47,794 nt of DNA from Psychrobacter sp. bablab_jr014 (lineage in GTDB: Bacteria > Pseudomonadota > Gammaproteobacteria > Pseudomonadales > Moraxellaceae): positions 1 to 47,794 of the forward strand of contig NZ_JACDXT010000040.1 of assembly GCF_016464015.1 (NCBI RefSeq), written 5' to 3'. The stretch's first letter is position 1; each line of letters opens with the position of its first letter. Below the pieces are notes generated by a model. It was not told where the DNA came from. It did no database searches and saw nothing but the letters and a program-made list of their open reading frames with translations. The position numbers and the translations under genes were made by a program. Of the stretch, positions 36,488 to 45,266 are shown piece after piece.

Positions 36488-37135
36488 TCAAACCTGCAAT
36501 AAAAAATTGCTCAGCAACCGCTTAGCGCCTTCGGTAGCAAAGGATTCAGGGTGAAACTGCACGCCTTGAATCGGATAGTCTTTGTGTCTTACGCCCATGA
36601 TTTCATCACCGCTCAGCGCCGATTTGTCAAAGTCCAGCGCGCTATTGTCCGCATTGGCGACGACCGAGGTAATCTGCAAGCACTCAGGCAGGGTGTCGGC
36701 TTTGACCACCAAGGAGTGATAGCGCATAATCTCCAGCCCTTGCGGTAAGCCGTGATAGATGCCCGCGTCATCGTGACGAATGGCAGAGACTTTGCCGTGC
36801 ATCGGAATATGCGCGCGCACCACATCGCCGCCGAACACGTGCGCGATGCCCTGCATACCGAGGCACACGCCCAGCAGCGGCGTGGTCTTGCCCAGCGTCT
36901 CAATCACCTCGCCACAAATGCCGAAATAGGCAGGGTCATCAGGCGCGCCAGGACCAGGGGAAATGATGATTCTATCAGGGTTGAGCGCTTGCACCTCTTC
37001 TAAGGTTAGCTCATTGTTACGCACCACGTTGACTTGTGGCTGTTTTTCTCCGTCCAACGTCTGCAAAATCTCGCCCACATATTGGTATAAATTAAAGGTA
37101 AACGAGTCGTAATTATCAATAATCAAAACATTCAT
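36488..37135 (-). CDS. trpG: Anthranilate synthase component II (glutamine amidotransferase)
   Basis: TrpG supplies ammonia from glutamine to TrpE for anthranilate formation. The 215-residue class I amidotransferase has the oxyanion and nucleophile region PLLGVCLGMQG (catalytic Cys about residue 84), the PGPGAPDDP loop and the His/Glu pair in VQFHPESFATEG. The start at 37135 gives the canonical MNVLIIDNYDSFTFN opening; the frame is open for eight more codons. It could also serve 4-aminobenzoate synthesis, as in bacteria with a shared subunit. Position directly after trpE, 40 bp away, supports tryptophan synthesis. Confidence 0.93.
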   Translation of the reverse strand: MNVLIIDNYDSFTFNLYQYVGEILQTLDGEKQPQVNVVRNNELTLEEVQALNPDRIIISPGPGAPDDPAYFGICGEVIETLGKTTPLLGVCLGMQGIAHVFGGDVVRAHIPMHGKVSAIRHDDAGIYHGLPQGLEIMRYHSLVVKADTLPECLQITSVVANADNSALDFDKSALSGDEIMGVRHKDYPIQGVQFHPESFATEGAKRLLSNFLLQV

Positions 37136-37175
37136 GGTATACACTCTTTGTCGCATCACTGGGTAACTATAAAAA

Positions 37176-38585
37176 TCAAGCCTGCATAAAGCTGTCGAGC
37201 ACCACTTTCATCGCAGATAGTTTGCGCTGAATCTCTAGGTATTCGTCTTCAGGATTGGAGTCGTAGACATTGCCACCGCAGGTCTGCGCGTAGGCGGATT
37301 CGCCACTAATAAACAGGCTGCGAATCGGAATGGCAAAGATGCAATCGCCATTAAAATTAAACGAGCCGATAGCCCCACCATACGCGCCGCGTCCGTCTGG
37401 CTCCAGCTCGTTGATGACTTTAATCGCTTCCACTTTGGGCGCGCCTGAGAGCGTGCCTGCTGGGAAGTTGCTGGCAAGCGCGCTGAACATGTCTTCGTCA
37501 GGGTGCAAGATGCCGACGATTTCAGAGGAAATGTGCTGCACGTGCGAAAAGCGCTTGATGTCCATCAAGTTACGCACCTTGACCGTCCCAAACTGCGCCA
37601 CGCGCCCAATATCATTGCGGTGTAAATCAACGAGCATATTGTGCTCGGCAATCTCTTTGGCATCATTGAGTAGCGCCCGCGCCAGTTTGCGGTCTTCTGC
37701 CACATCGACGCCGCGCTTGGCTGTGCCTGCTAGGGGATAGGTTTCCATCTCGCCTTGACGCAAGCGGAACAGCAGCTCAGGCGATGCGCCCACGATGCAC
37801 TGCTCGCCAAACTTCATAAAATACATGTGCGGTGATGGGTTCACAGCGCGCAATTTTTCATAAATCGGCATTTTGCTACCCGTGATGCGGTATTTGGATT
37901 TAAAGCCCACTTCACATTGAAAGATACGCCCTGAGATGATGTCTTCTTTGACCTGCATCACTGCTTTGGCGTGCGCCTCTTTACTCATGCCATCGCCCAA
38001 AAATGCTACGTGCGGTGCGTCATATTCTGGAATCGGTGCGTTCAGTAGCGCTTTGATTTGTTCAATACGGTTGTCTTGCTGCGCGGTCGGGTAGTAAAAA
38101 TAAAAAATCTCGCCCGTCATTTTATCGAGTGTCAAGCCGTCAAGATACACACCGAATTTAAACGGTTCAAAGTCTTCGCTGGTCTTAGCGGTCAGGCTTG
38201 GCTCAAAGAAATTCACACAGTCATAGCCCAAATAGCCAACTAAGCCGCCGCTTTGCTCACGCGCAATGACATGCTGCGGCGTTATCTCACGCAAGAGCTG
38301 ATATGGATTGTCCGTGTGATACTGCTCGGTGGTCGCCGTCTTATTGTCCGTGATGGCAAGGGTATGGCGGTCAAGCGCGGTGATGGTCATGGCAGGGTCA
38401 AAGCCAATGGCATGATGGCGAGAAATGTGGCTGTCTTCGCCCAAAGATTCGAGCAGATAGCAGGCATCAAAGGCGCTTTCGATGCGCTTAAACAATGCCA
38501 AAAAATCAATGTCTTCGGTCAGTTTAATGCGCTGCGGCTTACTGGGGATGTCAATCAATGCGGGGCGTTCGGTCGTCGCGGTCAT
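37176..38585 (-). CDS. trpE: Anthranilate synthase component I
   Basis: TrpE makes anthranilate from chorismate, the first step of tryptophan synthesis. The 469-residue protein has the chorismate-binding fold with ETYPLAGTAKRG, VDLHRNDIGRVAQFG, and PAGTLSGAPKVEAIKVI and the terminal AQTCGGNVYDSNPEDEY segment. The residues PAGTLSGAPK fit TrpE better than PabB, which usually shows PGGSITGAPK. Start at 38585 drops a hydrophobic 19-codon extension lacking homology. It follows trpR by 78 bp without a terminator and precedes trpG, so the three are probably one operon under TrpR control. Confidence 0.92.
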   Translation of the reverse strand: MTATTERPALIDIPSKPQRIKLTEDIDFLALFKRIESAFDACYLLESLGEDSHISRHHAIGFDPAMTITALDRHTLAITDNKTATTEQYHTDNPYQLLREITPQHVIAREQSGGLVGYLGYDCVNFFEPSLTAKTSEDFEPFKFGVYLDGLTLDKMTGEIFYFYYPTAQQDNRIEQIKALLNAPIPEYDAPHVAFLGDGMSKEAHAKAVMQVKEDIISGRIFQCEVGFKSKYRITGSKMPIYEKLRAVNPSPHMYFMKFGEQCIVGASPELLFRLRQGEMETYPLAGTAKRGVDVAEDRKLARALLNDAKEIAEHNMLVDLHRNDIGRVAQFGTVKVRNLMDIKRFSHVQHISSEIVGILHPDEDMFSALASNFPAGTLSGAPKVEAIKVINELEPDGRGAYGGAIGSFNFNGDCIFAIPIRSLFISGESAYAQTCGGNVYDSNPEDEYLEIQRKLSAMKVVLDSFMQA

Positions 38586-38663
38586 AAAAAATCCAAAAAA
38601 AATCCAAAAAAGTGAAAGAGGAAAAAACGTCAAATAGGGCAATGAAAAAATGAAGTGCTAAGT

Positions 38664-38939
38664 TTAATCAGTCTGGCGTAGCGTATTTAATAGGGCGCTG
38701 ACGTCTTGGTTTTGTGCAGCCTTTGCCCCGCGTGACACGGTGGCGATACCCACACCGAGCTGTTCGGCAATCTCGCGCTGGGTCACCCCGCGCGCCAACA
38801 AATCAAAAATACGGATACGATTGGCAATGTCTTGGCGCTCTTTGTCAGTTAATAAGGCATACAGCAGCGCTTCAATGTCGCTGCGGTCGGTGCACGCTGC
38901 CAAATGCTGCAATAAACCTTGATACGGGTCAGTACTCAT
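38664..38939 (-). CDS. trpR: Trp operon repressor TrpR
   Basis: The 91-residue protein is a TrpR-family repressor, an intertwined all-helical dimer that binds DNA when loaded with tryptophan. The helix-turn-helix is visible in GVTQREIAEQLGVGIATVSRG (about residues 57-77), and LLYALLTDKERQDIANR upstream of it lies in the dimer core. The ATG at 38939 has GGAATC about ten bases upstream; the frame continues five codons further back without a better site. It is first in the trpR-trpE-trpG run, with an operator-like site 63 bp upstream, suggesting that it controls its own operon. Confidence 0.88.
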   Translation of the reverse strand: MSTDPYQGLLQHLAACTDRSDIEALLYALLTDKERQDIANRIRIFDLLARGVTQREIAEQLGVGIATVSRGAKAAQNQDVSALLNTLRQTD

Positions 38940-38998
38940 AATGATTGATTCCAAGCAAAATCGCTAAATCAAGGGATGAACCCTTATTAAGTTTCAGT

Positions 38999-39027
38999 AT
39001 CCTAGTACACTAGAACAAATAACACAA
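38999..39027 (-). promoter_or_regulatory. TrpR operator-like site inside the trpR-trpE-trpG promoter
   Basis: On the minus strand a TTGTGT (-35, 39027-39022) and TAGGAT (-10, 39004-38999) are separated by 17 bases. Two CTAG half-sites spaced by exactly four bases (39002-39005 and 39010-39013) overlap the -10 and spacer, the same spacing as in the E. coli trp operator ACTAGTTAACTAGT. Occupation would block the promoter. Confidence 0.7.
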
Positions 39028-39083
39028 CTGTAATTTGTTTGGTTGTCAGCAGGTTTGGGCGGCGCTATGATACGCGTCTTTAA

Positions 39084-39104
39084 TGATTGATAATAATTAT
39101 CGTT
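39084..39104. promoter_or_regulatory. Fur-box-like site upstream of the PepSY gene
   Basis: TGATTGATAATAATTATCGTT resembles the GATAATGATAATCATTATC Fur consensus and contains the dyad GATAAT/ATTATC. It lies about 170 bp before the PepSY start. Confidence 0.6.
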
Positions 39105-39181
39105 AAGTGATTTATGCTATAGCCATCGTGTCACGGGCGTTTGCACTGGGTATTTTAAATAGCTGATATTTTTATTGTTGA

Positions 39182-39256
39182 AAGTTATTGATTTTAAGAC
39201 TATTGGATTTGAAGTTACTGGGTTTAAGGTCACCGAATCTAAAGTTACTGGGTCTG
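39182..39256. repeat. Five tandem 15-bp repeats before the PepSY gene
   Basis: Five diverged 15-bp units run head to tail: AAGTTATTGATTTTA, AGACTATTGGATTTG, AAGTTACTGGGTTTA, AGGTCACCGAATCTA and AAGTTACTGGGTCTG. Units 1, 3 and 5 are the closest, so a 30-bp higher-order period is also present. They end 13 bp before the start codon of the next gene. Confidence 0.65.
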
Positions 39257-39269
39257 TTTCGAGGTTGTG

Positions 39270-40568
39270 ATGTCACGCGCTATTCGTCAAGGTTGCCTTT
39301 GGCTGCATCGTTATACAGGGCTGTTTATTGCCGCGTTTTTATTTATCGCAGGCATAACGGGCGCGCTGCTCGCCTTTCATGATGAGCTGGACGATGCGTT
39401 TAATTACCAGCTGGCGCAGGTTGCGGTGCAAGACGCGCCCATGCTTAGCATCGCTGCTTTGCATGACAAGGTGATGATGGCTTATCCAAATGAAAGCTTT
39501 TCAAGCCTGCCCACGCACATTGATGCGGGTAAGTCGGCAGTATTCAACGTTGATAAGTGGCGCGGCAGTGAGCGCGTCACGCCTGAGCCTGACATCGATG
39601 AGGTGTATATTAACCCCTACACAGGGGAGGTGCTGGGCGCACGCAACAAGGACACATGGGCGCTGAATAATGTCATGGCAAAAGTGTATTGGCTGCACCG
39701 CGACTTATTGCTTGGAGATAAGGGCAAGCTCGTTTTGGGCATTGCTGCACTGCTATGGACGCTCAACTGCTTTATTGGCTTTTACCTGACCTTGCCGCGT
39801 GTTAGCAGTAAAGGTCAGGATAAGAAAAGCAATCAGCGCGCCTCATGGCTCAAGCGCTGGCAACCTGCATGGCGTATCCGCACCAAGAGCAATTTTTTTA
39901 AGTTTAATTATGACATCCATCATGCGTTTGGCTTGTGGTTGTGGCTCATGCTGCTCGTCATCGCATGGTCGAGCGTGGGCTTTAACCTACCGCCTGTCTA
40001 TCAGCCTGTGATGCAAACGCTGGTTGGGCTGGAGCCGTTCGGGTTCAGCGGGCAAGGCACACAAATAGCGCTATCAGCCATAGACCCTGATGCGACCATC
40101 GGCACGGATTATCCAAGCCGCGCTCAAGCAAGCGATTATGCCGTTACCAAAGTCAATGGCATCGACTATATGCAAACCCAAGCGACTACTGCTGCAAAGC
40201 GAGCGGGACATGAGGTGCAGGCATTGTTGGGTATGCGCTGGGCGATGGATGAGGGGCAATGGCAGCTGCGTCTTAAGACCGATGCCGATATCGGTAAACA
40301 AAGCGGCGCGTCGTCCATCTCGGTCGATGCCAAGACAGGCGAGGTGGTGCGCGTGCGCTTCGGTAGTGAGGCAAGCTTCGGTGCAAAGGCGGATCAGTGG
40401 CTGTCCACCCTGCACATGGGACATATCGGGCAGGGCGCAGGTCACATGCTGCATCAGATTTTTTTAAGCCTTATCGGTGTGGCAGTGGCGCTACTGTCGG
40501 TGTCGGGCGTGTACTTGTGGTATAAGGGCAGGCAAGCGCGCAAAAAGTGGCTACAAACTCAAAAGTAA
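39270..40568 (+). CDS. PepSY-associated transmembrane (PiuB-like) protein
   Basis: The 432-residue inner-membrane protein opens with a membrane helix containing HRYTGLFIAAFLFIAGITGALLAFHDEL, typical of PepSY-TM/PiuB proteins. A PepSY-like periplasmic domain (about residues 35-135) follows, then a helix with LLWTLNCFIGFYLTLP, a second periplasmic domain, and a C-terminal helix (about 400-422). Conserved His residues sit near the membrane segments. This family is often linked to TonB-dependent siderophore receptors and ferric reduction. GAGG precedes the ATG at 39270 by five bases; a GTG lies one codon earlier. The Fur-box-like site and neighbouring iron genes support a role in iron uptake. Confidence 0.82.
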   Translation: MSRAIRQGCLWLHRYTGLFIAAFLFIAGITGALLAFHDELDDAFNYQLAQVAVQDAPMLSIAALHDKVMMAYPNESFSSLPTHIDAGKSAVFNVDKWRGSERVTPEPDIDEVYINPYTGEVLGARNKDTWALNNVMAKVYWLHRDLLLGDKGKLVLGIAALLWTLNCFIGFYLTLPRVSSKGQDKKSNQRASWLKRWQPAWRIRTKSNFFKFNYDIHHAFGLWLWLMLLVIAWSSVGFNLPPVYQPVMQTLVGLEPFGFSGQGTQIALSAIDPDATIGTDYPSRAQASDYAVTKVNGIDYMQTQATTAAKRAGHEVQALLGMRWAMDEGQWQLRLKTDADIGKQSGASSISVDAKTGEVVRVRFGSEASFGAKADQWLSTLHMGHIGQGAGHMLHQIFLSLIGVAVALLSVSGVYLWYKGRQARKKWLQTQK

Positions 40569-40582
40569 AACACCATACGCAA

Positions 40583-41365
40583 TTAAACTGCCGCATCACT
40601 CATATCGTCAATGGTGTCAACAATCACAGGGCGGCCTTGGTGCTCAAGCACCGTCACATCGACGCCGTATAGAGTATAAATGCTTTGCTGTGTTAACACT
40701 TCTGCTGGTGTGCCTGTAGCGGTAATGCGTCCAGCTTTCATCGTCACTACCGTATCGGCAAACTGCGCCGCTTGGTTGACATCATGCAGTACGATGACCA
40801 CGGTTTTTTGTTCCTCGCGACTGAGCGCTCGCAGCTCACGCATCAAGCGCCCAGCGTGATACATATCTAGATTGTTCAATGGCTCATCGAGCAATACATA
40901 CGGCGTGTCTTGACAGACAATCATAGCGATGAGTACTCGCTGACGTTGCCCACCTGAGAGCGTGGATAAAAACCGCTCAGCAAGCGCGCCAAGCTCAAAG
41001 CGCTCAATCATCTCGTTAACCTTAGCATGATCTTCACTACGCGGACGACCTTGATGATACGGATAGCGCCCGAACATCAATAGCTCATGCACACGCAAAC
41101 GCCCTTGCACATGATTGTCTTGGCTCAGCATCGCCACCACTTGCGACAGTGTGCGCGCGGCAGTAGTGGCAATATTATGTCCTGCAAAGGCAATACTGCC
41201 TGACTGTAACGGCGAGATACGCGCCATTAATGAAAACAGCGTCGATTTTCCTGCACCATTGGGACCAATCAGCGCAATCACCTGCGCGCTCGGTAAAGAC
41301 AACTGTACGTCATGTAAAATCTGCTGCTCGCCAATCGTATGCGAGACGCCCATTACCTCTATCAT
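40583..41365 (-). CDS. Siderophore ABC transporter ATP-binding protein
   Basis: The 260-residue ATPase has Walker A GPNGAGKST, Q-loop region LSQDNHV, signature LSGGQRQRVLIAM, Walker B YVLLDEPLNNLDM and switch His in IVLHDVNQAAQFAD. The DNV-like D loop and LLDEPLNNLD match the FecE/FatE/CeuD group of siderophore ATPases. It is the last of four genes for an iron importer and its ATG overlaps the end of the preceding permease gene by four bases, showing translational coupling. It converges on the PepSY gene, whose stop lies 14 bp away. Confidence 0.92.
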   Translation of the reverse strand: MIEVMGVSHTIGEQQILHDVQLSLPSAQVIALIGPNGAGKSTLFSLMARISPLQSGSIAFAGHNIATTAARTLSQVVAMLSQDNHVQGRLRVHELLMFGRYPYHQGRPRSEDHAKVNEMIERFELGALAERFLSTLSGGQRQRVLIAMIVCQDTPYVLLDEPLNNLDMYHAGRLMRELRALSREEQKTVVIVLHDVNQAAQFADTVVTMKAGRITATGTPAEVLTQQSIYTLYGVDVTVLEHQGRPVIVDTIDDMSDAAV

Positions 41366-42405
41366 CGTGCCCCCGAGGCGCTGCGATAGCGCATAAATAT
41401 CAATAGTAAAAACACAACACCGCCCACCAGCTCAATCACCACAGACAACACGCCCGCCATACCGAGCACCTGCTCGAATATCGTCTGTCCGAGTACCAAG
41501 CAAACCATCGCCAATAGGCTGACCAGTATCAAGCGCTCACTGTGGTGCATATGCCGTGCCATACGGTTGGTCAAAGCGCAAACGAGTAGACCAAAAAAAG
41601 TCACAGGCCCAACCAACGCAGTAGATACCGCCACCAAGACGGCGATAATACTCAAAATGCCAAAAGCAAAGCGTTGATAATCAATACCCAAATTAATGGC
41701 TTGGTGCTTGCCCAGCATCAGTACATCGCATTTATAGCGCCAGCGCCAAATCAACACAGCGGTCAATGCGCAAATGACACCGCTGATAATCAATAATTTG
41801 CTATCCACGGTGGTAAATTGTGCGTAGCTGGCTGATTGTACGACGACAAAATCCATTGGATCGATCAGTCGCGCCACCAATGCGGAGAGACTGCGAAACA
41901 GAACACCAAAAATCACCCCAACCAAAATGAGCCGCGTCAAGTCTTGTTGTTGTTTGGAAAATAGCAGTTTAAACAATAACAACGACGCCCCAAACATCAG
42001 CAGCGTCTCTAGCGCAAATTTGCCTAAAATGTCCATCCCACTATAATTGACTGCACCGAGTACAAATACCAGTACACTTTGTAGCAAGACATACAGCGCA
42101 TCAAACCCCAATAATGACGGCGTTAATATTGGGTTTTGGGTTAAGGATTGGAATAACAGCGTCGAAACACCAATAGCATAGCCAACAATCAATAAGGCTG
42201 CCAACTTTGTCCCACGAAAGGGCAGTACAAAGTCCCAGTTGCCATGCGCATTTAAGGTTAAAAACAAGGTAATAGACAGCAATAACAACGCCGATGCCCA
42301 ACCAATAGGGGAGAGCATTGCCAATAGATGCCGTACGCGCTGCCAAGCGGTTAAGGAGTCATCGCTCTTAGACGCAGTGGCGGTAGATACAAACGGAGAA
42401 AACAT
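41362..42405 (-). CDS. Siderophore ABC transporter permease (FecCD family), second subunit
   Basis: The 347-residue protein has nine or ten membrane helices and the FecCD-family motifs LGKHQAINLGIDYQRFAF and VGPVTFFGLLVCALTNRM, the latter being the ATPase-coupling region. It pairs with the permease encoded just upstream (12-bp gap) to form the heterodimeric channel. It overlaps the ATPase gene downstream. Closest in style to FatC/CeuC-type permeases; substrate likely a catecholate, but unproven. Confidence 0.88.
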   Translation of the reverse strand: MFSPFVSTATASKSDDSLTAWQRVRHLLAMLSPIGWASALLLLSITLFLTLNAHGNWDFVLPFRGTKLAALLIVGYAIGVSTLLFQSLTQNPILTPSLLGFDALYVLLQSVLVFVLGAVNYSGMDILGKFALETLLMFGASLLLFKLLFSKQQQDLTRLILVGVIFGVLFRSLSALVARLIDPMDFVVVQSASYAQFTTVDSKLLIISGVICALTAVLIWRWRYKCDVLMLGKHQAINLGIDYQRFAFGILSIIAVLVAVSTALVGPVTFFGLLVCALTNRMARHMHHSERLILVSLLAMVCLVLGQTIFEQVLGMAGVLSVVIELVGGVVFLLLIFMRYRSASGAR

Positions 42406-42417
42406 AAGACTCGTCCC

Positions 42418-43497
42418 TTATTCGCTAGGCGCACGCAGCAGCAACCATAAAAATACCACCGTACCTACCACCCCAAAGACTGTTGCCACAGGCACTTCAA
42501 AGGGATAACGTATTGTCCGTCCGATAATGTCACACAGCAGCACCGCCGATGCACCGAGCAGCGCCACCGCAGGCAGGCTGCGTCTGAGCTTATCGCCCAT
42601 AATGCGACTGACAATGTTGGGCACGACAAGTCCAATAAAAGGAATCATACCCACTGTGACTACCACAACGGCGCTCATCATTGCCACCATCGCGATGCCC
42701 AGCCACATAATTTGCTGCTTATTGATACCGAGGTTCAAGGCTATGTGATCGCCCAGCCCTACGATGGTAAGTTTGTCTGCGATGATATAGGCGAGCACGC
42801 ACAAAGCACCTGTCAACCACAATAGCTCGTAGCGCCCTGCAAGTACCCCTGAAAAGTCGCCAAACTGCCAGACACTGAGCATCTGCAACGATTCAGTTTG
42901 ATACGCAATAAAGGTTGCTACCCCTTCAATGATACCGCCAAATACAATACCAATCAGTGGTATCATCAAATAGTCGGTTGGCGGTACGCGGCGAATCAGC
43001 AGCATAAACAATATCATCCCAAGCGCTGCTGTGAGCGTTGCTGCACCCATCTTAAAGAGTAGCGCACTGGTCGGAAACAATAAGCTCACAAGTAGCAAAC
43101 CGAGCATCGCGCTTTGGGTTGCGCCCACCATTGACGGCTCAACAAAGCGATTTTTAAGCACCACTTGCACAATCATTCCCGCCACTGCTAGCGCAATGCC
43201 TGTCAAAATAATAGCAATCGTGCGCGGGATACGGCTAATAAACAACAAGTCGCTGTCAGTACCTGCTTGATAATGTAGCAGACTGCCCCAGACATTGCTC
43301 CATGAAAAGTCTGCGACACCGATAGATAAACTGGTGACGATGAGCATGAGCATGAGAATAAGGCTTGCGCTATTGATCACCCAAGGCGGGAAGGCAGCAC
43401 GGCGCGTAGAAGAAGGCAACACTGAGAGATTATTGCTGGTAGCAGCTGGCGAGGGATGAGAGCGTGCTCGTCCAAAGAGTCCAGAAAATAATGACAT
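42418..43497 (-). CDS. Siderophore ABC transporter permease (FecCD family), first subunit
   Basis: The 359-residue FecCD-type permease has nine or ten helices after a cytoplasmic N-terminus of about 40 residues. Family features include GLGDHIALNLGINKQQIMWLG and VGMIPFIGLVVPNIVSRIMG, the segment contacting the ATPase. The order binding protein, permease, permease, ATPase on the minus strand is the classic siderophore-import arrangement. It is separated from the binding-protein gene by 177 bp, leaving room for an internal promoter. Confidence 0.88.
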   Translation of the reverse strand: MSLFSGLFGRARSHPSPAATSNNLSVLPSSTRRAAFPPWVINSASLILMLMLIVTSLSIGVADFSWSNVWGSLLHYQAGTDSDLLFISRIPRTIAIILTGIALAVAGMIVQVVLKNRFVEPSMVGATQSAMLGLLLVSLLFPTSALLFKMGAATLTAALGMILFMLLIRRVPPTDYLMIPLIGIVFGGIIEGVATFIAYQTESLQMLSVWQFGDFSGVLAGRYELLWLTGALCVLAYIIADKLTIVGLGDHIALNLGINKQQIMWLGIAMVAMMSAVVVVTVGMIPFIGLVVPNIVSRIMGDKLRRSLPAVALLGASAVLLCDIIGRTIRYPFEVPVATVFGVVGTVVFLWLLLRAPSE

Positions 43498-43674
43498 AAT
43501 AATCCTAGCAGTCCTATGGCACAGCGCATCTTTTGATGCGCTTTACAATCAAAATGCGCCAAAAAGCATAACAGGCGTATTATAGATGAAGACGCGCCTA
43601 TTCTTAAAATATGTCTTCAAAAAGAGATATTAGCAATAAGCGCGCTTTAGGCTTTAGGTGTCCGTAGGTGTGGA

Positions 43675-44727
43675 TTATGACGCCGTATCTGTTTTGGTGC
43701 TTGCCTTGCTAAAGGCCGCTTTAAATTTGTTTAAATCTGTCATCCACTGGTTATAACCACCGAAAGCAAGGTAAGAGTCTGGACTTAAATAAATCACTTG
43801 CTTGTTTTTCCATGCATTCGTTTCAGCCACCAACGGATTGTTAAGTACCGCCTCGGCACCCTTACCTTCTTCGCCGATCGCTGCACCACGGTCAAGTACG
43901 AATAGCCAATCAGGGTTTACTTTGTTGATATATTCAAAAGAAACAGGCTGGCCATGACTGCCTTCCTTGATACTGTCATCTGCCATGGGTACGCCAAGCA
44001 ATGTATGGATAAAGCCGAAGCGCGACTCACTGCCATAGACTGAGGTCTTATTGCCATTGACCAGTACCACAAGGCCTGTACCTTTATCTTTAGTGACCGC
44101 TTGCGTGTCCTTGATGGCTTGGTCAATGTCACTTTGTAGCTCGGCAGCCTTATCACTTTTACCAAACAAAGCGCCCAAGTCGGCAAGGCGCTGTTTGCTT
44201 GACTCATAGATGTTTGCTGTATCAATGGTCATGTCAAGTGTCGGGGCAACGCTTGATAGCGCATCATACTTTTCTTGCATACGTGAGCCAATCAAAATCG
44301 CTTGCGGTTGCATGGCGTTAAGGGCTTCAAGATCTGGCTCAAATATCGTGCCCATGGCTTTGGGTTCAGGTTGTGTCTTGGCATGTAGGTTGTCTAATAA
44401 TAGCTTATCAGGCGCACCATCTACTGCCACATCGAGCGCTGCCAAATCTTGTAGTAGTGTCATGTCATATACGACAAGTGGCGACGGATTAATCGGCATA
44501 TCGACCTTGCCTTTAACCGTATCTACACTGACCTGCTCAACAGACACCGCGTCATTATTAGCCACATTAGAAGCGCTGTCTGCACTCTTATTTTCCTTCT
44601 CTGTATCTGGTGTGGGATCGCTCGATTCGTTTGAGCTACAGCCTGTTACCCCTGCACTTAATAATGCACCGAACACAACGGCCAACATAGGACGCTTGAT
44701 TGAAGATAAAGAAGAAGACATCAACAT
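43675..44727 (-). CDS. Siderophore-binding lipoprotein of the ABC transporter (FatB/CeuE/YclQ-like)
   Basis: The 350-residue class III binding protein has a lipoprotein signal ending at GVTGC (Cys30) and an acidic linker. The two lobes follow (PSPLVVYDMTLLQDLAALDV ... then GTIFEPDLEALNAMQPQAILIG, and VNPDWLFVLDRGAAIGEEGKG), joined by the long helix typical of FatB, CeuE and YclQ. Those proteins bind ferric catecholate or related siderophores. The start codon is probably at 44727, an ATG at 44721 being possible. A Fur-box-like site lies 186 bp upstream. No siderophore biosynthesis gene or outer-membrane receptor is in the window. Confidence 0.9.
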   Translation of the reverse strand: MLMSSSLSSIKRPMLAVVFGALLSAGVTGCSSNESSDPTPDTEKENKSADSASNVANNDAVSVEQVSVDTVKGKVDMPINPSPLVVYDMTLLQDLAALDVAVDGAPDKLLLDNLHAKTQPEPKAMGTIFEPDLEALNAMQPQAILIGSRMQEKYDALSSVAPTLDMTIDTANIYESSKQRLADLGALFGKSDKAAELQSDIDQAIKDTQAVTKDKGTGLVVLVNGNKTSVYGSESRFGFIHTLLGVPMADDSIKEGSHGQPVSFEYINKVNPDWLFVLDRGAAIGEEGKGAEAVLNNPLVAETNAWKNKQVIYLSPDSYLAFGGYNQWMTDLNKFKAAFSKASTKTDTAS

Positions 44728-44912
44728 AAAAAAACCACTCGCGATAATCAGAGGGACAATAAACCATCTGCGGTAAAGGAAAAGAAGAAACAGCCTATCG
44801 ACTGTCTATAGACGAGGTCGTTAGCGTAACAGTTATTAAATAAAGCGTACTGCTATGCTAACGACCCTCAACAACTGCCATGATGATAAAGCAAAGCCAA
44901 ATGTTTATCAAT

Positions 44913-44931
44913 GATAATGATAATAATTGCT
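44913..44931. promoter_or_regulatory. Fur-box-like site upstream of the siderophore-binding lipoprotein gene
   Basis: GATAATGATAATAATTGCT closely matches the 19-bp Fur consensus, including two GATAAT hexamers. It precedes the divergent binding-protein gene, whose start is at 44727. Confidence 0.72.
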
Positions 44932-44951
44932 ATTACTGTTCCTAACAGATC

Positions 44952-45025
44952 TAGGCCGTGTCATCATTTAAATCGCCAGTTTAAAACCGCTAACGACTTC
45001 ATGTACTCATTAATGACGCGTCTTA
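44952..45025. repeat. MITE-like element, 74 bp
   Basis: Left end TAGGCCGTGTCATCA, right end TAATGACGCGTCTTA, imperfect inverted repeats matching the family at 24775 and 47475. It lies between the two Fur-box-like sites. Confidence 0.6.
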
Positions 45026-45200
45026 GACAGAACCATGTTTATTTTTCATTGTGACATCTTATGCAGCGGGCAGTAGACATTTAATCAAGTGTGTTTTTGA
45101 TGCTCTATCCGTTTTATTTGGGCTTTACTAAGTGCGCCACTCCAAAAAGACAAGCATCAGATAAAACGACACCGATGAAACACTTTTGCTTTCTAAATAA

Positions 45201-45221
45201 ATATTGATAATGGTTATCGTT
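45201..45221. promoter_or_regulatory. Fur-box-like site upstream of tonB
   Basis: The sequence around ATTGATAATGGTTATCGTT contains the dyad GATAA/TTATC and fits a Fur box; it lies 46 bp before the tonB start codon, a position suited to repression. Confidence 0.68.
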
Positions 45222-45266
45222 TGTATTACTATTAAGCCGAATTTTGCTCACGGCTTTTAATAAGGT

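Larger units (their letters stand above)
44728..45266. other. 539-bp divergent intergenic region with two Fur-box-like sites
   Basis: It holds the divergent promoters of the siderophore binding protein and tonB, two Fur-box-like sites and a MITE-like element (44952-45025). No gene is supported in it. Confidence 0.6.

Noticed and set aside
37176..38585. Possible PabB rather than TrpE
   Set aside because: The PAGTLSGAPK motif and the neighbouring trpR and Trp-operator-like site favour anthranilate synthase.
39188..39382. Plus-strand ORF with a repeating Leu-rich five-residue pattern
   Set aside because: The pattern is produced by the 15-bp tandem DNA repeats, and the frame overlaps the well-supported PepSY gene. 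No ribosome-binding site was seen.
43588..43620. GAAGACGCGCCTA near the siderophore permease as another MITE end
   Set aside because: It resembles the right end of the family, but no matching left end could be found within a reasonable distance.
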